This document shows, one piece after another, positions 46,559 to 55,537 of a stretch of 64,000 nucleotides of DNA. The stretch lies in assembly GCF_020564625.1 (NCBI RefSeq), contig NZ_JAJBZT010000003.1, forward strand, positions 310,001 to 374,000, written 5' to 3'. The position numbers were made by a program, and so were the translations under genes. The notes under the pieces are model-generated. The model saw nothing but the letters and a program-made list of their open reading frames with translations, had not been told where the DNA came from and made no database searches. How positions within the stretch are numbered: the first letter of the stretch is position 1; the number at the start of each line of letters is the position of its first letter. This stretch comes from Leeia speluncae. Its GTDB lineage: Bacteria > Pseudomonadota > Gammaproteobacteria > Burkholderiales > Leeiaceae.

Positions 46559-48026
46559 GCAAATAAATCCAACGATCCCCACCCAGACGCTGATATGGGG
46601 TTTCCCCTTCCATACCCTGTATTTGCCCCTCTAGAATGCTCGATTCAAAGTAAGGAAGCGCAGAGAGTAATTTCCCATTGGCATCAATAATCGCCGTCGC
46701 TCCCGTGTTAGTCGCGCGAATCATTGGCCGACCATTTTCGATGGCTCTCACTCGGGCAATTTGCAAGTGCTGATCTAAAGCAATCGTCTTTCCAAACCAA
46801 GCAAGATTACTCATATTAATCATGACATTAGCTTGCTTCGCACTTTGAATCAGTTCTGTGCCAAATACATCTTCATAGCAAATATTCACTGCCAACCGGT
46901 ACGAGCCAAATTGTATTGGCGATTGATATGCGCTTCCTGAGGACATATCCCCCAATGGAATATTCAATACTTTGAGTAACCAAGACGTAAGCGGTTTTAG
47001 TGGCAAGTATTCGCCCAATGGGACAAGATGCGCTTTGCGATACCATTGATCTACGTCCTTACCCTGAATAAGAACGGCACTATTGTAATACTCATCCCAA
47101 GTGCGCCCCATTTCAGGCGTCCCCATTAACACCCCCTGACGAGGGACAGAGGCAATGGCTTTAACTTGCGCTAGGAAATCAGGAATATCGGTTTTGGCAC
47201 GTTGGTAAAATAGTGGCAGCGCGGTTTCTGGCAATACTTTTAGTTGCCCCTTAGATGCTTGCAACTGCAACAAATACGTATCTAACGATTGCCGTGCAAA
47301 TTCAGGGTTCCACTTTAAATCTTGCGGAATATTTCCCTGCAGCAAAGAGACGGTTAGTGGCGGCGCTTTCATTGGAGACGTCCACTGAATAATAGACAAC
47401 CCAGCACCAGCCACATAAATCAGCGCAATATAAACAACAGGTTTTAGCGATTTTTTAAGCCATGCCAACGCAAACAATCCCGCCACCAACGCAACAGCAA
47501 ATGAAGCAAGAAGAACACCACCCACAGGAATAAAACCGACCAAGACGGTATCTGTCTGACTAAAACCAACCGCTAACCAAGGAAATCCGGTAAATAACCA
47601 ACCGCGCAAGCACTCGCTTAATACCCAAATCATGGCAAACACAACCACGTCTAGCCATCGCTGCTTTGAGCGCAAGCAACTGGCGGCAAAACCGGCCAAC
47701 ATAGGGAATAAGGCGAGGTACATGGCAAATAGCACTGTCCCCGTATCCGCCATCCAAGCGGGCATGCCACCAAAAACAGAAAGACTGACAGAGATCCAGT
47801 GCACGCCGGCAACAAATGCGCCCACACCATACCACCAACTAACGGTTGTTAGTTGCCATCTTGTTACAGGTTGCGTCACTAAACCACGCGCAAACAACCA
47901 CGCCAGTGGCAATGGCGCTAGCCAGCCAAGCGACACACCGCCAATTTGAAACGGGGCATAGGTAAATACGGAAAGGGCACCAATGAGCGCAGCTAAGCCG
48001 CGCTCACGCCATCGGGATAAACTCAT
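46512..48026 (-). CDS. lnt: Apolipoprotein N-acyltransferase
   Basis: Adds the third acyl chain to outer-membrane lipoproteins at the inner membrane. 504 residues: about six or seven membrane helices (to about 210), then a periplasmic nitrilase-like domain with catalytic Glu in VLPETALPLF near 265, Lys in YRKAHLVPLGEYLP near 332 and Cys in VNICYEDVFG near 385. It overlaps corC by 4 bp, the usual corC-lnt order. Convergent with the small gene after ycgR. Confidence 0.95.
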   Translation of the reverse strand: MSLSRWRERGLAALIGALSVFTYAPFQIGGVSLGWLAPLPLAWLFARGLVTQPVTRWQLTTVSWWYGVGAFVAGVHWISVSLSVFGGMPAWMADTGTVLFAMYLALFPMLAGFAASCLRSKQRWLDVVVFAMIWVLSECLRGWLFTGFPWLAVGFSQTDTVLVGFIPVGGVLLASFAVALVAGLFALAWLKKSLKPVVYIALIYVAGAGLSIIQWTSPMKAPPLTVSLLQGNIPQDLKWNPEFARQSLDTYLLQLQASKGQLKVLPETALPLFYQRAKTDIPDFLAQVKAIASVPRQGVLMGTPEMGRTWDEYYNSAVLIQGKDVDQWYRKAHLVPLGEYLPLKPLTSWLLKVLNIPLGDMSSGSAYQSPIQFGSYRLAVNICYEDVFGTELIQSAKQANVMINMSNLAWFGKTIALDQHLQIARVRAIENGRPMIRATNTGATAIIDANGKLLSALPYFESSILEGQIQGMEGETPYQRLGGDRWIYLLILVLIGRYWWLRRA

Positions 48027-48892
48027 TCGCGCTCATCTGCAGGAGTAGGCTCATCTGCAGGAGAAATTAACAAGGTATGAACTTGGCGGCTATCGGCTCT
48101 GACTACTTCAAATTGCCAGCCATATTTAGAGACAGACTCACCACGTTTAGGTACATAGCCAAATATATCAACGACTAATTCACCAATGGTTTCAAACTGT
48201 TCATTCGGAAGTTGTGCGTGCATTACTTCATTCGCGTCACTAATTTCAGTAACCGCCTTTACCCGCCAACTACCATCACGTTCTTCAACCAAATTGTCTT
48301 CAGTTTCATCAAAGTCGTATTCGTCTTCGATATCGCCAACAATTTGCTCGATCACATCTTCAATGGTCACCAAACCGGACACACCACCATATTCATCCAC
48401 CACAATGGCCATGTGGTTACGATTACTACGAAACTCTTTTAAGAGCACATTCAGGCGTTTGGATTCAGGGATAAATACAACAGGGCGCAGCATATCTCGG
48501 AGATCAAACTTTTCAGGATCTGCAAAATATCGGAGTAAATCTTTAGCCAATAAGATGCCCTGAATGCGATCCTTTTCGCCATCGAAAACAGGGAAACGAG
48601 AGTGGGCAGTTTCCAGCACCATGGGCAAAAAGGTTTCGATAGAGTCATTTAGATCCACCGCATCAATTTGCGCACGAGGCACCATAATATCGACTACGCG
48701 CATGTCAGACACCTGTAACACACCCTCTATCATGGAAAGGGCATCGGCATCCATTAAGTTGCGCTCAAAAGCAGAATGTAAGAGATCAACCAATTGCTCT
48801 CTATCTTCTGGCTCTCGCATTAATAAGGCAGAAATTCTTTCTAGCCAACTGACTTTTACAGTCGATTTACTACTGGGGGAACCTTCCATCAT
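48023..48892 (-). CDS. corC: CBS-domain protein of the HlyC/CorC family
   Basis: A cytosolic or membrane-associated protein linked to magnesium/cobalt homeostasis in enterobacteria. 289 residues with two CBS repeats (MVPRAQIDAVDLNDSIE near 70; FRSNRNHMAIVVDEYGGVSG near 155) and a C-terminal CorC_HlyC domain (DIFGYVPKRGESV near 242). Coupled to lnt by a 4-bp overlap. The start is MM (48892/48889), ambiguous by one codon. The 245 bp upstream to pcm hold no further gene. Confidence 0.92.
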   Translation of the reverse strand: MMEGSPSSKSTVKVSWLERISALLMREPEDREQLVDLLHSAFERNLMDADALSMIEGVLQVSDMRVVDIMVPRAQIDAVDLNDSIETFLPMVLETAHSRFPVFDGEKDRIQGILLAKDLLRYFADPEKFDLRDMLRPVVFIPESKRLNVLLKEFRSNRNHMAIVVDEYGGVSGLVTIEDVIEQIVGDIEDEYDFDETEDNLVEERDGSWRVKAVTEISDANEVMHAQLPNEQFETIGELVVDIFGYVPKRGESVSKYGWQFEVVRADSRQVHTLLISPADEPTPADERE

Positions 48893-49136
48893 CTTCTTAA
48901 TTGAATAAACATGCTGGGGATTATAGCCATGAATTTGTACAAATGGACACGATTCCCATGTAAAAAAAAGGGTTAATTTTTTTGTTGTGTCTGTGTTTGC
49001 TCAACTTTTACCGTCAAACGTGTCAGAAACGCACAAATATGGGATAATGTTAAATGATCATCTGATCAGACTTTTTTCATATCAATACCAGTAAATGACA
49101 ATACAGGGTGATACGCCCTAGACACGGAGTATGGCA

Positions 49137-49790
49137 ATGGATTTGGCACAAGCCCGTTTCAACATGGTTGAGCAACAGATTCGCCCAGCCGAGGTTCTTG
49201 ATGAAAAAGTGCTTGACCTACTGTTAGTGGTAAAGCGCGAAGACTTCATCCCTGAAGCATGGCGCAATTTGGCATTTGTTGACATGGAAACGCCAATCAA
49301 GGCAGATGTTCGTACCTTGCCTCCACGTATCGAAGCACGTCTAGTACAAGAAGTTGCGGTAAAGCCAACCGACAAAATTCTAGAAGTGGGCACAGGCTGT
49401 GGTTATACCACTGCATTGCTAGCGAAGCTTGGTCGTCACGTTTATAGCGTGGACATTGACCCAGAGCTAACTGAAATGGCGCGAGCGAATCTAGATAAAG
49501 CCGGCATCCGTAACGTGACCTTAGAGACTGGCGATGCCGCTCAAGGTTGGGCGGCTAATGCGCCTTACGACATCATCGTTATTTCTGGTTCTGTCCCTGT
49601 ACTACCAACGCAATTTGTAGACCAGCTAAACCGTGGTGGAAGAATTTTCGCGATTGTTGGTGACGCGCCAATTATGCGTGTAACCGTATTCACCAAAGAA
49701 GCCGATGGCAAGTTGAGTGAGCGTCAGTTTATGGAAACCGTAGTGACGCCATTAACCAATGCGGCTCAGCCAAAACGCTTTAGCTTCTAA
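49137..49790 (+). CDS. pcm: Protein-L-isoaspartate O-methyltransferase-like
   Basis: A SAM-dependent methyltransferase that repairs isoaspartate in aged proteins. 217 residues from the second ATG (49137, MDLAQARFNMVEQQIRP); the first ATG at 49131 is only 1-2 nt from the GGAG and so unlikely. The SAM site is ILEVGTGCGYTTALLAKLG near residue 81, and VYSVDIDPELTEMA follows. The group found in beta/gammaproteobacteria lacks some PCMT active-site features of E. coli Pcm, so the substrate is less certain. Followed by a strong terminator. Confidence 0.85.
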   Translation: MDLAQARFNMVEQQIRPAEVLDEKVLDLLLVVKREDFIPEAWRNLAFVDMETPIKADVRTLPPRIEARLVQEVAVKPTDKILEVGTGCGYTTALLAKLGRHVYSVDIDPELTEMARANLDKAGIRNVTLETGDAAQGWAANAPYDIIVISGSVPVLPTQFVDQLNRGGRIFAIVGDAPIMRVTVFTKEADGKLSERQFMETVVTPLTNAAQPKRFSF

Positions 49791-49807
49791 GCCTTTAGGC
49801 GACTTAC

Positions 49808-49843
49808 AAAAAACCAGCTTGCGATTAGCAGCTGGTTTTTTTT
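49808..49843 (+). terminator. Terminator after pcm
   Basis: The 12-bp arms AAAAAACCAGCT (49808-49819) and AGCTGGTTTTTT (49830-49841) have a 10-nt loop and a T8 run. Confidence 0.9.
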
Positions 49844-49904
49844 CATTCTCAAAAAATGATTAGCCGTTTATGCTATAGATGAACGACTAGTTAAGGATAT
49901 ACAC

Positions 49905-50219
49905 ATGCAAACAATCACCGCACCAGCGCTCTCTGAATGGGTAAAAAAAGAAAGCAAACCACAATTAATCGACGTGAGAGAACCATGGGAATTTGCACTT
50001 TGCGCTATTCCTGGCAGCATTAATATTCCCATGCAGACCATTCCTTCTCGCCTAAATGATATTGAGGAAGGCGATATTGTGACAATTTGCCATCATGGCA
50101 TGCGTAGTTATCAGGTAGCACTGTATCTAGAAAATGCGGGGCTTGGTCCAGTTCATAATTTAACCGGTGGTGTGGAAGCGTGGGCTTCAGAAGTCGATCC
50201 AACCATGGCACATTATTAA
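49905..50219 (+). CDS. Rhodanese-like domain protein
   Basis: A 104-residue single-domain rhodanese of GlpE size. LIDVREPWEFALCAIPGSINIP near residue 20 is the conserved start of the fold. The active-site loop is CHHGMRSYQVALYL near 63, with Cys present, so sulfur transfer is possible. No signal peptide. It is 3 bp before the HD-domain gene and probably co-transcribed with it. The physiological sulfur donor is unknown. Confidence 0.88.
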   Translation: MQTITAPALSEWVKKESKPQLIDVREPWEFALCAIPGSINIPMQTIPSRLNDIEEGDIVTICHHGMRSYQVALYLENAGLGPVHNLTGGVEAWASEVDPTMAHY

Positions 50220-50222
50220 TTC

Positions 50223-50882
50223 ATGACGGCCGTAAAAACATCCCTTTTTGATAGATGGCAGCAAGACTGGCTATCGATTGGAGGCAATGCCGAGCATTGT
50301 CTCCCGTTTTGGGAAAGGCTAAGCACGGCCTACTCTACTTCCAACCGGCATTATCATACCTTACAGCATCTAGCAGAATGTTTTACCTGGCTAGATGCGA
50401 TTTCCACAGCCTTAGCCCCCCCAGAAAAACAACTCCTCAGTTTTGCACTGTGGTTTCATGATATTGAATACGACAGTACCAGAGCCGACAATGAAGAAGT
50501 TAGCGCAGAAATGGCGACTGCTTGGCTTCAGCAAAGCCAGCTGGGGAGCATCAAGCTTTGCCAAGTGCATCAGATGATTTTGGCAACCAAGAAACACCGC
50601 AGCGATGATCCGCTAACACAGCGATTGCTAGAAATTGATTTAAGTATTCTGGGCGCAGACGATACTCGCTTTATGGAGTACGAACACCAAATACGCTTGG
50701 AGTACGCTCATATTCCGGACATTGATTTTGCGAAAGGCAGACTAGCAGTTTTACAGCAATTTGCTGATCGACCAACTATCTTTCATTTACCTGCCCTAGC
50801 ACACCTAAACCACGTGGCCAAAAAGAATTTAGCCAATAGCATCACTTACTGGCAACATCAGCTACAGACTTTATCTAAGTAA
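50223..50882 (+). CDS. HD-domain metal-dependent hydrolase, predicted
   Basis: A 219-residue cytosolic protein of the HD-domain group often named predicted metal-dependent phosphohydrolase. RHYHTLQHLAECFTWL near residue 41 provides one His pair; FALWFHDIEYD near 77 is the HD motif; DNEEVSAEMATAWL follows. Substrate unknown. The start is 3 bp after the rhodanese gene. The 3' end overlaps the convergent MocR gene by 25 bp. Confidence 0.82.
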   Translation: MTAVKTSLFDRWQQDWLSIGGNAEHCLPFWERLSTAYSTSNRHYHTLQHLAECFTWLDAISTALAPPEKQLLSFALWFHDIEYDSTRADNEEVSAEMATAWLQQSQLGSIKLCQVHQMILATKKHRSDDPLTQRLLEIDLSILGADDTRFMEYEHQIRLEYAHIPDIDFAKGRLAVLQQFADRPTIFHLPALAHLNHVAKKNLANSITYWQHQLQTLSK

Positions 50883-52354
50883 TTAGATAAATGTTTCGCC
50901 AATAGTTTGACCACTAACGGCATATCTTCTTGCGTCACCGCCGCATACCCAAGCATCAAGCCCTTTTGCCTCACCTCGCCGGTATAGTAAGTGGAAAGTG
51001 CTGGTGCAATAATATGGTCTCGCAATAAGTCTTGGCTTAAGGCCACATCGTCAACTGTGTTTGGCAAGGCAATCACTAAGTGCAAACCCGCACTGCCGCC
51101 CAACCAGCGTGCCTCTTGCTTCAACTCATTTGATAACGTCTCTTTTAATAAGCTTTGACGCTCTGCATAGATGCTTTTCATCCTGCGAATATGCGCGGCA
51201 AAAAGTCCTTGATCGATAAATTGTGCCAATGCCGCCTGAACCAAATATTGGCCTTCCCGATACAACCGTGACTGCACTTTCATCAATCCAGAAACCAATG
51301 ACTTGGGAGCGACCAAGTAGCCCAATTGCAAGCCAGGGAACATCACCTTACTAAATGTCCCCATGTAGATGACTCGCCCCTGCTGATCAAGCCCTTGCAA
51401 AGCGGTGAGTGGCGGGCCTGCATATCTAAACTCGCTATCGTAATCGTCTTCTAATATCCAGCAATTGTTTTGATAGGCGTATTGCAGCAACGCTTGTCTG
51501 CGTGCCAGGCTCATCACACTACCAAGAGGATACTGATGCGAAGGGGTAATGTAGATTAGCTTTGGAACGGGCAATGCGGACTCTCCCTCCCAATATAACC
51601 CCTCCTCATCTACTGGTACCGGACAAGGAAATACGCCAGAGGCCCGCATAGCTGAGCGAGCGCCGTTATAACCAGGATCTTCAATCCAGGCCAAATCATC
51701 GTGATCCGTTAAGGATCGAATCAATAAATCTAAAGATTGCTGCGTACCTGCCGTCACAATAATTTGTTCTGGTTCGCAATTTAATGCGCGAGTCAGCCGC
51801 AAATGTTGGCATAACGCCATTTTTAATTCTGCAACGCCCCCCTCTCGAACATAGCCCATCCAATCTGGTTCATAACGCCGAACCACTTGATTCAGCGTTT
51901 TAATCCACTTATCCAAAGGAAAATCTTTGACGGAAGGAATGCCGGGGATAAATGCATGTGTTTGGGATTGGATTCTAGGCACTAATTGGGTATCCCCAAT
52001 TATCTGCATGCCACGCTGGGAAAATTGAGGATGCCCTACTGCGGCTTGTTGGTTGGATAGTTGCTGCGTAAAAAAACTAACATCCGCGACATATGTCCCG
52101 TCCCCTGTTTGTCCATTTAAAAAGCCCTCGGCTTGCAGCAATTCAAATGCATAGATCACCGTATTCCTGGCAATTCCTAGCGCTTTCGCTAATTGCCTTG
52201 TGGCGGGGAGTTTGGCGCCAATTTTGATGTTGCCAATTAAGATAGACTGTCTCAGCAGGAGATATAAGCGTCGATTCATCGGCAAACTTGGTGCAACGGC
52301 CAAATCTAACAACCATGCATGCTGCAAGGTTTCTACAGAAATCGTACTTTCCAT
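50858..52354 (-). CDS. MocR-type GntR-family regulator with aminotransferase-like domain
   Basis: A transcription factor of 498 residues. The N-terminal GntR winged helix (about 15-85, with LPATRQLAKALGIARNTVIYA) is followed by a fold-type I aminotransferase domain (about 130-490). The PLP lysine appears in MGTFSKVMFPGLQLGY near 320 and the ILEDDYDSEFRY motif near 285, so PLP binding is expected. The ATG at 52354 is chosen over GTG 52357. It may resemble PdxR, but no pdx gene is adjacent. It is divergent from an ABM-fold gene, with an inverted repeat between them. Confidence 0.88.
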   Translation of the reverse strand: MESTISVETLQHAWLLDLAVAPSLPMNRRLYLLLRQSILIGNIKIGAKLPATRQLAKALGIARNTVIYAFELLQAEGFLNGQTGDGTYVADVSFFTQQLSNQQAAVGHPQFSQRGMQIIGDTQLVPRIQSQTHAFIPGIPSVKDFPLDKWIKTLNQVVRRYEPDWMGYVREGGVAELKMALCQHLRLTRALNCEPEQIIVTAGTQQSLDLLIRSLTDHDDLAWIEDPGYNGARSAMRASGVFPCPVPVDEEGLYWEGESALPVPKLIYITPSHQYPLGSVMSLARRQALLQYAYQNNCWILEDDYDSEFRYAGPPLTALQGLDQQGRVIYMGTFSKVMFPGLQLGYLVAPKSLVSGLMKVQSRLYREGQYLVQAALAQFIDQGLFAAHIRRMKSIYAERQSLLKETLSNELKQEARWLGGSAGLHLVIALPNTVDDVALSQDLLRDHIIAPALSTYYTGEVRQKGLMLGYAAVTQEDMPLVVKLLAKHLSNYLDKVCS

Positions 52355-52367
52355 CACTTCCCCATCA

Positions 52368-52395
52368 AATTGGTTCTATTTTATTAGTACCAATT
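52368..52395. promoter_or_regulatory. Inverted-repeat operator between MocR gene and ABM-like gene
   Basis: Arms AATTGGTTCTA (52368-52378) and TAGTACCAATT (52385-52395) match at 10 of 11 positions as an inverted repeat with a 6-bp centre. It lies 14-41 bp upstream of the regulator ATG and about 65 bp before the divergent gene, a natural position for control of both. Confidence 0.65.
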
Positions 52396-52460
52396 GGCAC
52401 TTTTATGAAAGCCATTATGGCGTTATCTTTACCCAATGGAAAGCAAAAGGGAAACGCCAA

Positions 52461-52796
52461 ATGATAGCCGCCACGTTTATCTTTAAGAAAAAACAGTTTG
52501 ATGAAGAGTTTCACCGTTTGGATAATGAAATAGCGACATTTGCTAAATCGCTACCTGGCTATATTGGCGAAACCAGTTGGGAAAATACAGAAAAAGGGCA
52601 AACCCTGAGCACCTACTATTGGGCTGACGAGGCGGCTTTATCTGCATTGATGAACCATCCGGCACATCAATCGGCAAAATCTGCGCAATCCAAATGGCTA
52701 GATGGTTACCAAGTCATTATTCAGCAGGTGTTACACACCTATGGAGATAGTCAATTAGATCATCCGCTTGCGGGTGTCACGATTTCTCGCCCATAA
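52461..52796 (+). CDS. Antibiotic biosynthesis monooxygenase-like (ABM) domain protein
   Basis: A 111-residue cytosolic dimeric alpha/beta-barrel type protein. The pattern AATFIFKKKQFDEEFHRLDNE, then LPGYIGETSW and STYYWADEAALSALMNHPAHQSAK (read about residues 53-76) is that of ABM-fold proteins, which include quinol monooxygenases and heme-degrading enzymes. No catalytic set can be assigned. The ATG at 52461 with AAGGGA upstream is chosen; the frame extends further 5' into the regulator's promoter, which is unlikely to be coding. Probably a target of the divergent MocR protein. Confidence 0.7.
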   Translation: MIAATFIFKKKQFDEEFHRLDNEIATFAKSLPGYIGETSWENTEKGQTLSTYYWADEAALSALMNHPAHQSAKSAQSKWLDGYQVIIQQVLHTYGDSQLDHPLAGVTISRP

Positions 52797-52821
52797 CGAT
52801 TTAGTTTGATTGGAGCACAAC

Positions 52822-53277
52822 ATGACCATCCAGATTCGCCAAGCCAGTCTGTTAGACATCCCTAAAATTGCCCCTTTATTTGATGCTTATCGGCAATTTT
52901 ATGAGCAAGCCCCCAATCTATCTAAGGCAGCTGAATTTTTGACCACACTACTTAGCCAGCAAGCAAGTATCGTATTGATTGCCGAATTAGAAGGTGGTGA
53001 GATTGTTGGCTTTTGCCAGCTTTACCATAGCTACTGCTCTGTCATCGCCGCGCCTATTTTTATTTTGTATGACTTATACGTCACACCAGCTCACCGCAGA
53101 CTCTCTGCGGCAAGAGACCTAATGCAAGCCGCCGAGACCTTAGCAAAATCATTAGGCAAAGCCAGGCTCGATCTTTCTACGGCTAAAGATAATCTAAAGG
53201 CACAAGCACTGTATGCGTCTGAAGGCTATATTCGTGATGACGTTTTTTATGTTTATACAAAAACGGTTGATTCATAG
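52822..53277 (+). CDS. GNAT-family N-acetyltransferase
   Basis: A 151-residue acetyltransferase. TIQIRQASLLDIPKIAPLFD opens the fold; LYDLYVTPAHRRLSAARDLM near residue 90 is the acetyl-CoA loop (motif A, with RRLSAA in place of the usual R/QxxGxG/A); LDLSTAKDNLKAQALYASEGY near 118 is motif B. GGAG lies 6 nt before the ATG. It lies 25 bp downstream of the ABM-like gene and may be in the same MocR-controlled unit. Substrate unknown. Confidence 0.85.
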   Translation: MTIQIRQASLLDIPKIAPLFDAYRQFYEQAPNLSKAAEFLTTLLSQQASIVLIAELEGGEIVGFCQLYHSYCSVIAAPIFILYDLYVTPAHRRLSAARDLMQAAETLAKSLGKARLDLSTAKDNLKAQALYASEGYIRDDVFYVYTKTVDS

Positions 53278-53452
53278 GCCGTGAAGATGGCTAATGTTAA
53301 CTATCGTCATCCTTGATAATCTGGCATAGAATAGAGATGCTTTGCACACTAAACGCATTGCATCATAATCAAAACAAAACCGTACTACCGGAGAAAACAA
53401 GCCAGCCAACCTTGGTAAAGACGCTATATTGCCAAGGAGTATGAGGATACAC

Positions 53453-54028
53453 ATGCTACCCCCACCAGCAGAAAGAACACTTTTTCACACCAGACAAGTG
53501 GTTTGCCAAGGCTACTCGCGCTCAGATGGCCTTTGGGACATTGAAGGCAGAATCGTTGACACCAAAAGTTATGAAATGGTCTTTTACGATAACCGCGTGA
53601 GACAACCCGGTGAAGCCTTGCATGACATGACAATCCGTATCACGATTAATGAATCTTACGAGATTGTCGACGCAGATGCGATTTCCGACGCGGGCCCATT
53701 TTTGCCCTGCCCGGAAGTTGCTGTCATGTATAAAAAACTGATTGGGCTAACCATTGGCCCGGGGTTTACCAGAAAGCTAAAAACCATTTTCAAAGGCCGT
53801 GAAGGCTGTACTCACATGACCGAGTTGATGGGGCCTATTGCGACGACCGCCTACCAGACGGTTACTTCTGGTCAACGCAAGCGTCAAAGAGATTTAGGGC
53901 TAGATGTGCCATCGACCTCCCCTATTCATATTGCGCCGCTGATTGACACCTGTCACGGCTGGAGAAGTGATGGAGATGCGGTCAAAGTACAGTACCCCGA
54001 GTTCTACCAAGCCGCGGAGCAAGATTAA
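53453..54028 (+). CDS. DUF2889 family protein
   Basis: A 191-residue protein of the DUF2889 family, function unknown. Typical stretches are SRSDGLWDIEGRIVDTKSYE near residue 22, MTIRITINESYEIVDADA near 60, and GREGCTHMTELMGPIATTAYQT near 120, with conserved Cys/His residues (C..HMTEL; DTCHGW near 172). No membrane segment or signal. The ATG at 53453 has GAGGA 7 nt upstream; earlier in-frame starts at 53429 and 53441 have poorer spacing. The stop codon shares a TTAA with the stop of the convergent DUF3025 gene. Confidence 0.8.
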   Translation: MLPPPAERTLFHTRQVVCQGYSRSDGLWDIEGRIVDTKSYEMVFYDNRVRQPGEALHDMTIRITINESYEIVDADAISDAGPFLPCPEVAVMYKKLIGLTIGPGFTRKLKTIFKGREGCTHMTELMGPIATTAYQTVTSGQRKRQRDLGLDVPSTSPIHIAPLIDTCHGWRSDGDAVKVQYPEFYQAAEQD

Positions 54029-54804
54029 ACGCGCTGTCTTGCAGGTCTAAAATAATCCGTATCATCGTAATAAGATGCATCTTGGCCCTCATGCCATGTT
54101 GGCACGCCCAACACGGGCAGAGGGCTTAGTTCTCTAGGCTGCATCAGCGCACCAGAAGCCAACACATTAGCGACTCGCTCATCTAAAGAGATATTTGGAT
54201 TTCTAGGTAGAAACAGCGCTTTCGCCGTCCAACCGCGGAAGGGAGTCATTCCCTTTTCAAACTCAGAATGACCAAACAAAGTGTATTCAACCTCTGCCTC
54301 GGAAGTTTGCCGATCTACCCACCAAACGCCCTTCCAGTCATGCGATTGAAGTCTGGTTTTCCACGTATCATCCGCGACTTCGATAACGATGCCACATTCA
54401 TCAAATAAGGTTAGCGCATCTCTCATCTTGCCACGAGCGGAGATCGTATCTTCGCTTTTCGCATGCATCGCATTCATGATGCTTTTACTGTTAGGGAAGC
54501 GAAACCAACATAAGGCATTAAAGAAATCGTGCCAATTGGCTAGCCGAGTAGGCACTTTGCCTGTTTCGTATATTTGCTTTTCGTAGGCTAAGGCTTTCAT
54601 CGGTTCATCTTGCTGAATGAACTCAAGTGGCATGCCTTGATCATTGCATACATGTAGCCGAACCGCTTCTGCGTTTAACCAATCGTAAGATGGCCAATCT
54701 AGCAACCGCTGAATCGCTTCGTCCCATTCGTACAGAGGAGAAAACCATTGACCAGATTGCAACACATGAGGATTCCAGACTTGGCGTTGAGATAGCACGT
54801 CCAT
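54025..54804 (-). CDS. DUF3025 family protein
   Basis: A 259-residue protein of the DUF3025 family, function unknown. YEKQIYETGKVPTRLANWHD near residue 75 and FFNALCWFRFPNSKSIMNAMH near 92 are the family's conserved core; FGHSEFEKGMTPFRGWTAKA near 195 is a second block. No signal or membrane segment. It is preceded on its strand by tpx, but a strong terminator lies between, so it needs its own promoter in about 20 bp or read-through. Confidence 0.8.
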   Translation of the reverse strand: MDVLSQRQVWNPHVLQSGQWFSPLYEWDEAIQRLLDWPSYDWLNAEAVRLHVCNDQGMPLEFIQQDEPMKALAYEKQIYETGKVPTRLANWHDFFNALCWFRFPNSKSIMNAMHAKSEDTISARGKMRDALTLFDECGIVIEVADDTWKTRLQSHDWKGVWWVDRQTSEAEVEYTLFGHSEFEKGMTPFRGWTAKALFLPRNPNISLDERVANVLASGALMQPRELSPLPVLGVPTWHEGQDASYYDDTDYFRPARQRV

Positions 54805-54816
54805 TCAACCTAATAC

Positions 54817-54853
54817 AAAAAAACAAGCCTGCCATTTTACTGGCAGGCTTGTT
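54817..54853 (-). terminator. Terminator after tpx
   Basis: The 13-bp arms AACAAGCCTGCCA (54822-54834) and TGGCAGGCTTGTT (54841-54853), with a 6-nt loop, are followed on the minus strand by a T7 run. The stem core is the same 10 bp as in the pepP/gloA terminator. Confidence 0.9.
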
Positions 54854-54871
54854 ATGCGTCAGCAGAAACCA

Positions 54872-55390
54872 TCAACCTTCTGTCGGAGGCGGTTCTAGCG
54901 CTTTCAGTGCGCGATCATAGTTTGGTTCACTGGTAATTTCGTGCACTAGTTCAGAATGAAGCACTTTGTCTTCTTCATCTAGCACAATCACTGCGCGCGC
55001 CATCAAACCTGATAGCGGCACATCTGTGATCATCACACCATAATCTTTATAAAAATCGCGACCACGCATAGAAGATAGTGTAATTACATTTTCTAAGCCT
55101 TCTGCCGCGCACGAACGTGCTTGAGCAAATGGTAGATCGGCAGAAATCACTAGTACAACGGTGTTATCTAGTTGCCCAGCAACTTCATTAAACTTACGTG
55201 CAGAGGCAAGACAAACGGCGGTATCCAGACTTGGAACAATATTCAGGATTTTTCGTTTGCCATAAAAACTGGACAATGACACATCGTTCAGATTCTTATC
55301 GACCAACATAAAGCTCTTCGCTGTGTCACCCTCACGCGGGAAGGTTCCACCGACATTCACCGGCTCACCTCTCAGCAATACAGTAGACAT
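54872..55390 (-). CDS. tpx: Thiol peroxidase (atypical 2-Cys peroxiredoxin)
   Basis: Reduces hydrogen and alkyl peroxides with thioredoxin. 172 residues, slightly above E. coli Tpx (168). The peroxidatic Cys is in [16 protein letters not shown] near residue 60, and the resolving Cys in [15 protein letters not shown] near 94. Both are present, so the enzyme should be active. [12 protein letters not shown]-type N-terminus without signal, so cytosolic. Single-gene unit closed by its own terminator. Confidence 0.95.
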   Translation of the reverse strand: MSTVLLRGEPVNVGGTFPREGDTAKSFMLVDKNLNDVSLSSFYGKRKILNIVPSLDTAVCLASARKFNEVAGQLDNTVVLVISADLPFAQARSCAAEGLENVITLSSMRGRDFYKDYGVMITDVPLSGLMARAVIVLDEEDKVLHSELVHEITSEPNYDRALKALEPPPTEG

Positions 55391-55537
55391 TGACTGGTCT
55401 CCTTATTCGATCATCAATACGCAAGCAACCATCTTGGTTGTGCGGCATATCTATAAGAATGGGTGACTTTTCTCAAATTGGCAAGCCCATTCCTATTGGT
55501 TTATCTGAATTTCTGTCAGAAGAAAGATACTTTTAAA

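Noticed and set aside
49052-49067. Doubled TGATCA palindrome upstream of pcm as an operator
   Set aside because: Two 6-bp palindromes are too little to support a specific site and no regulator is adjacent.
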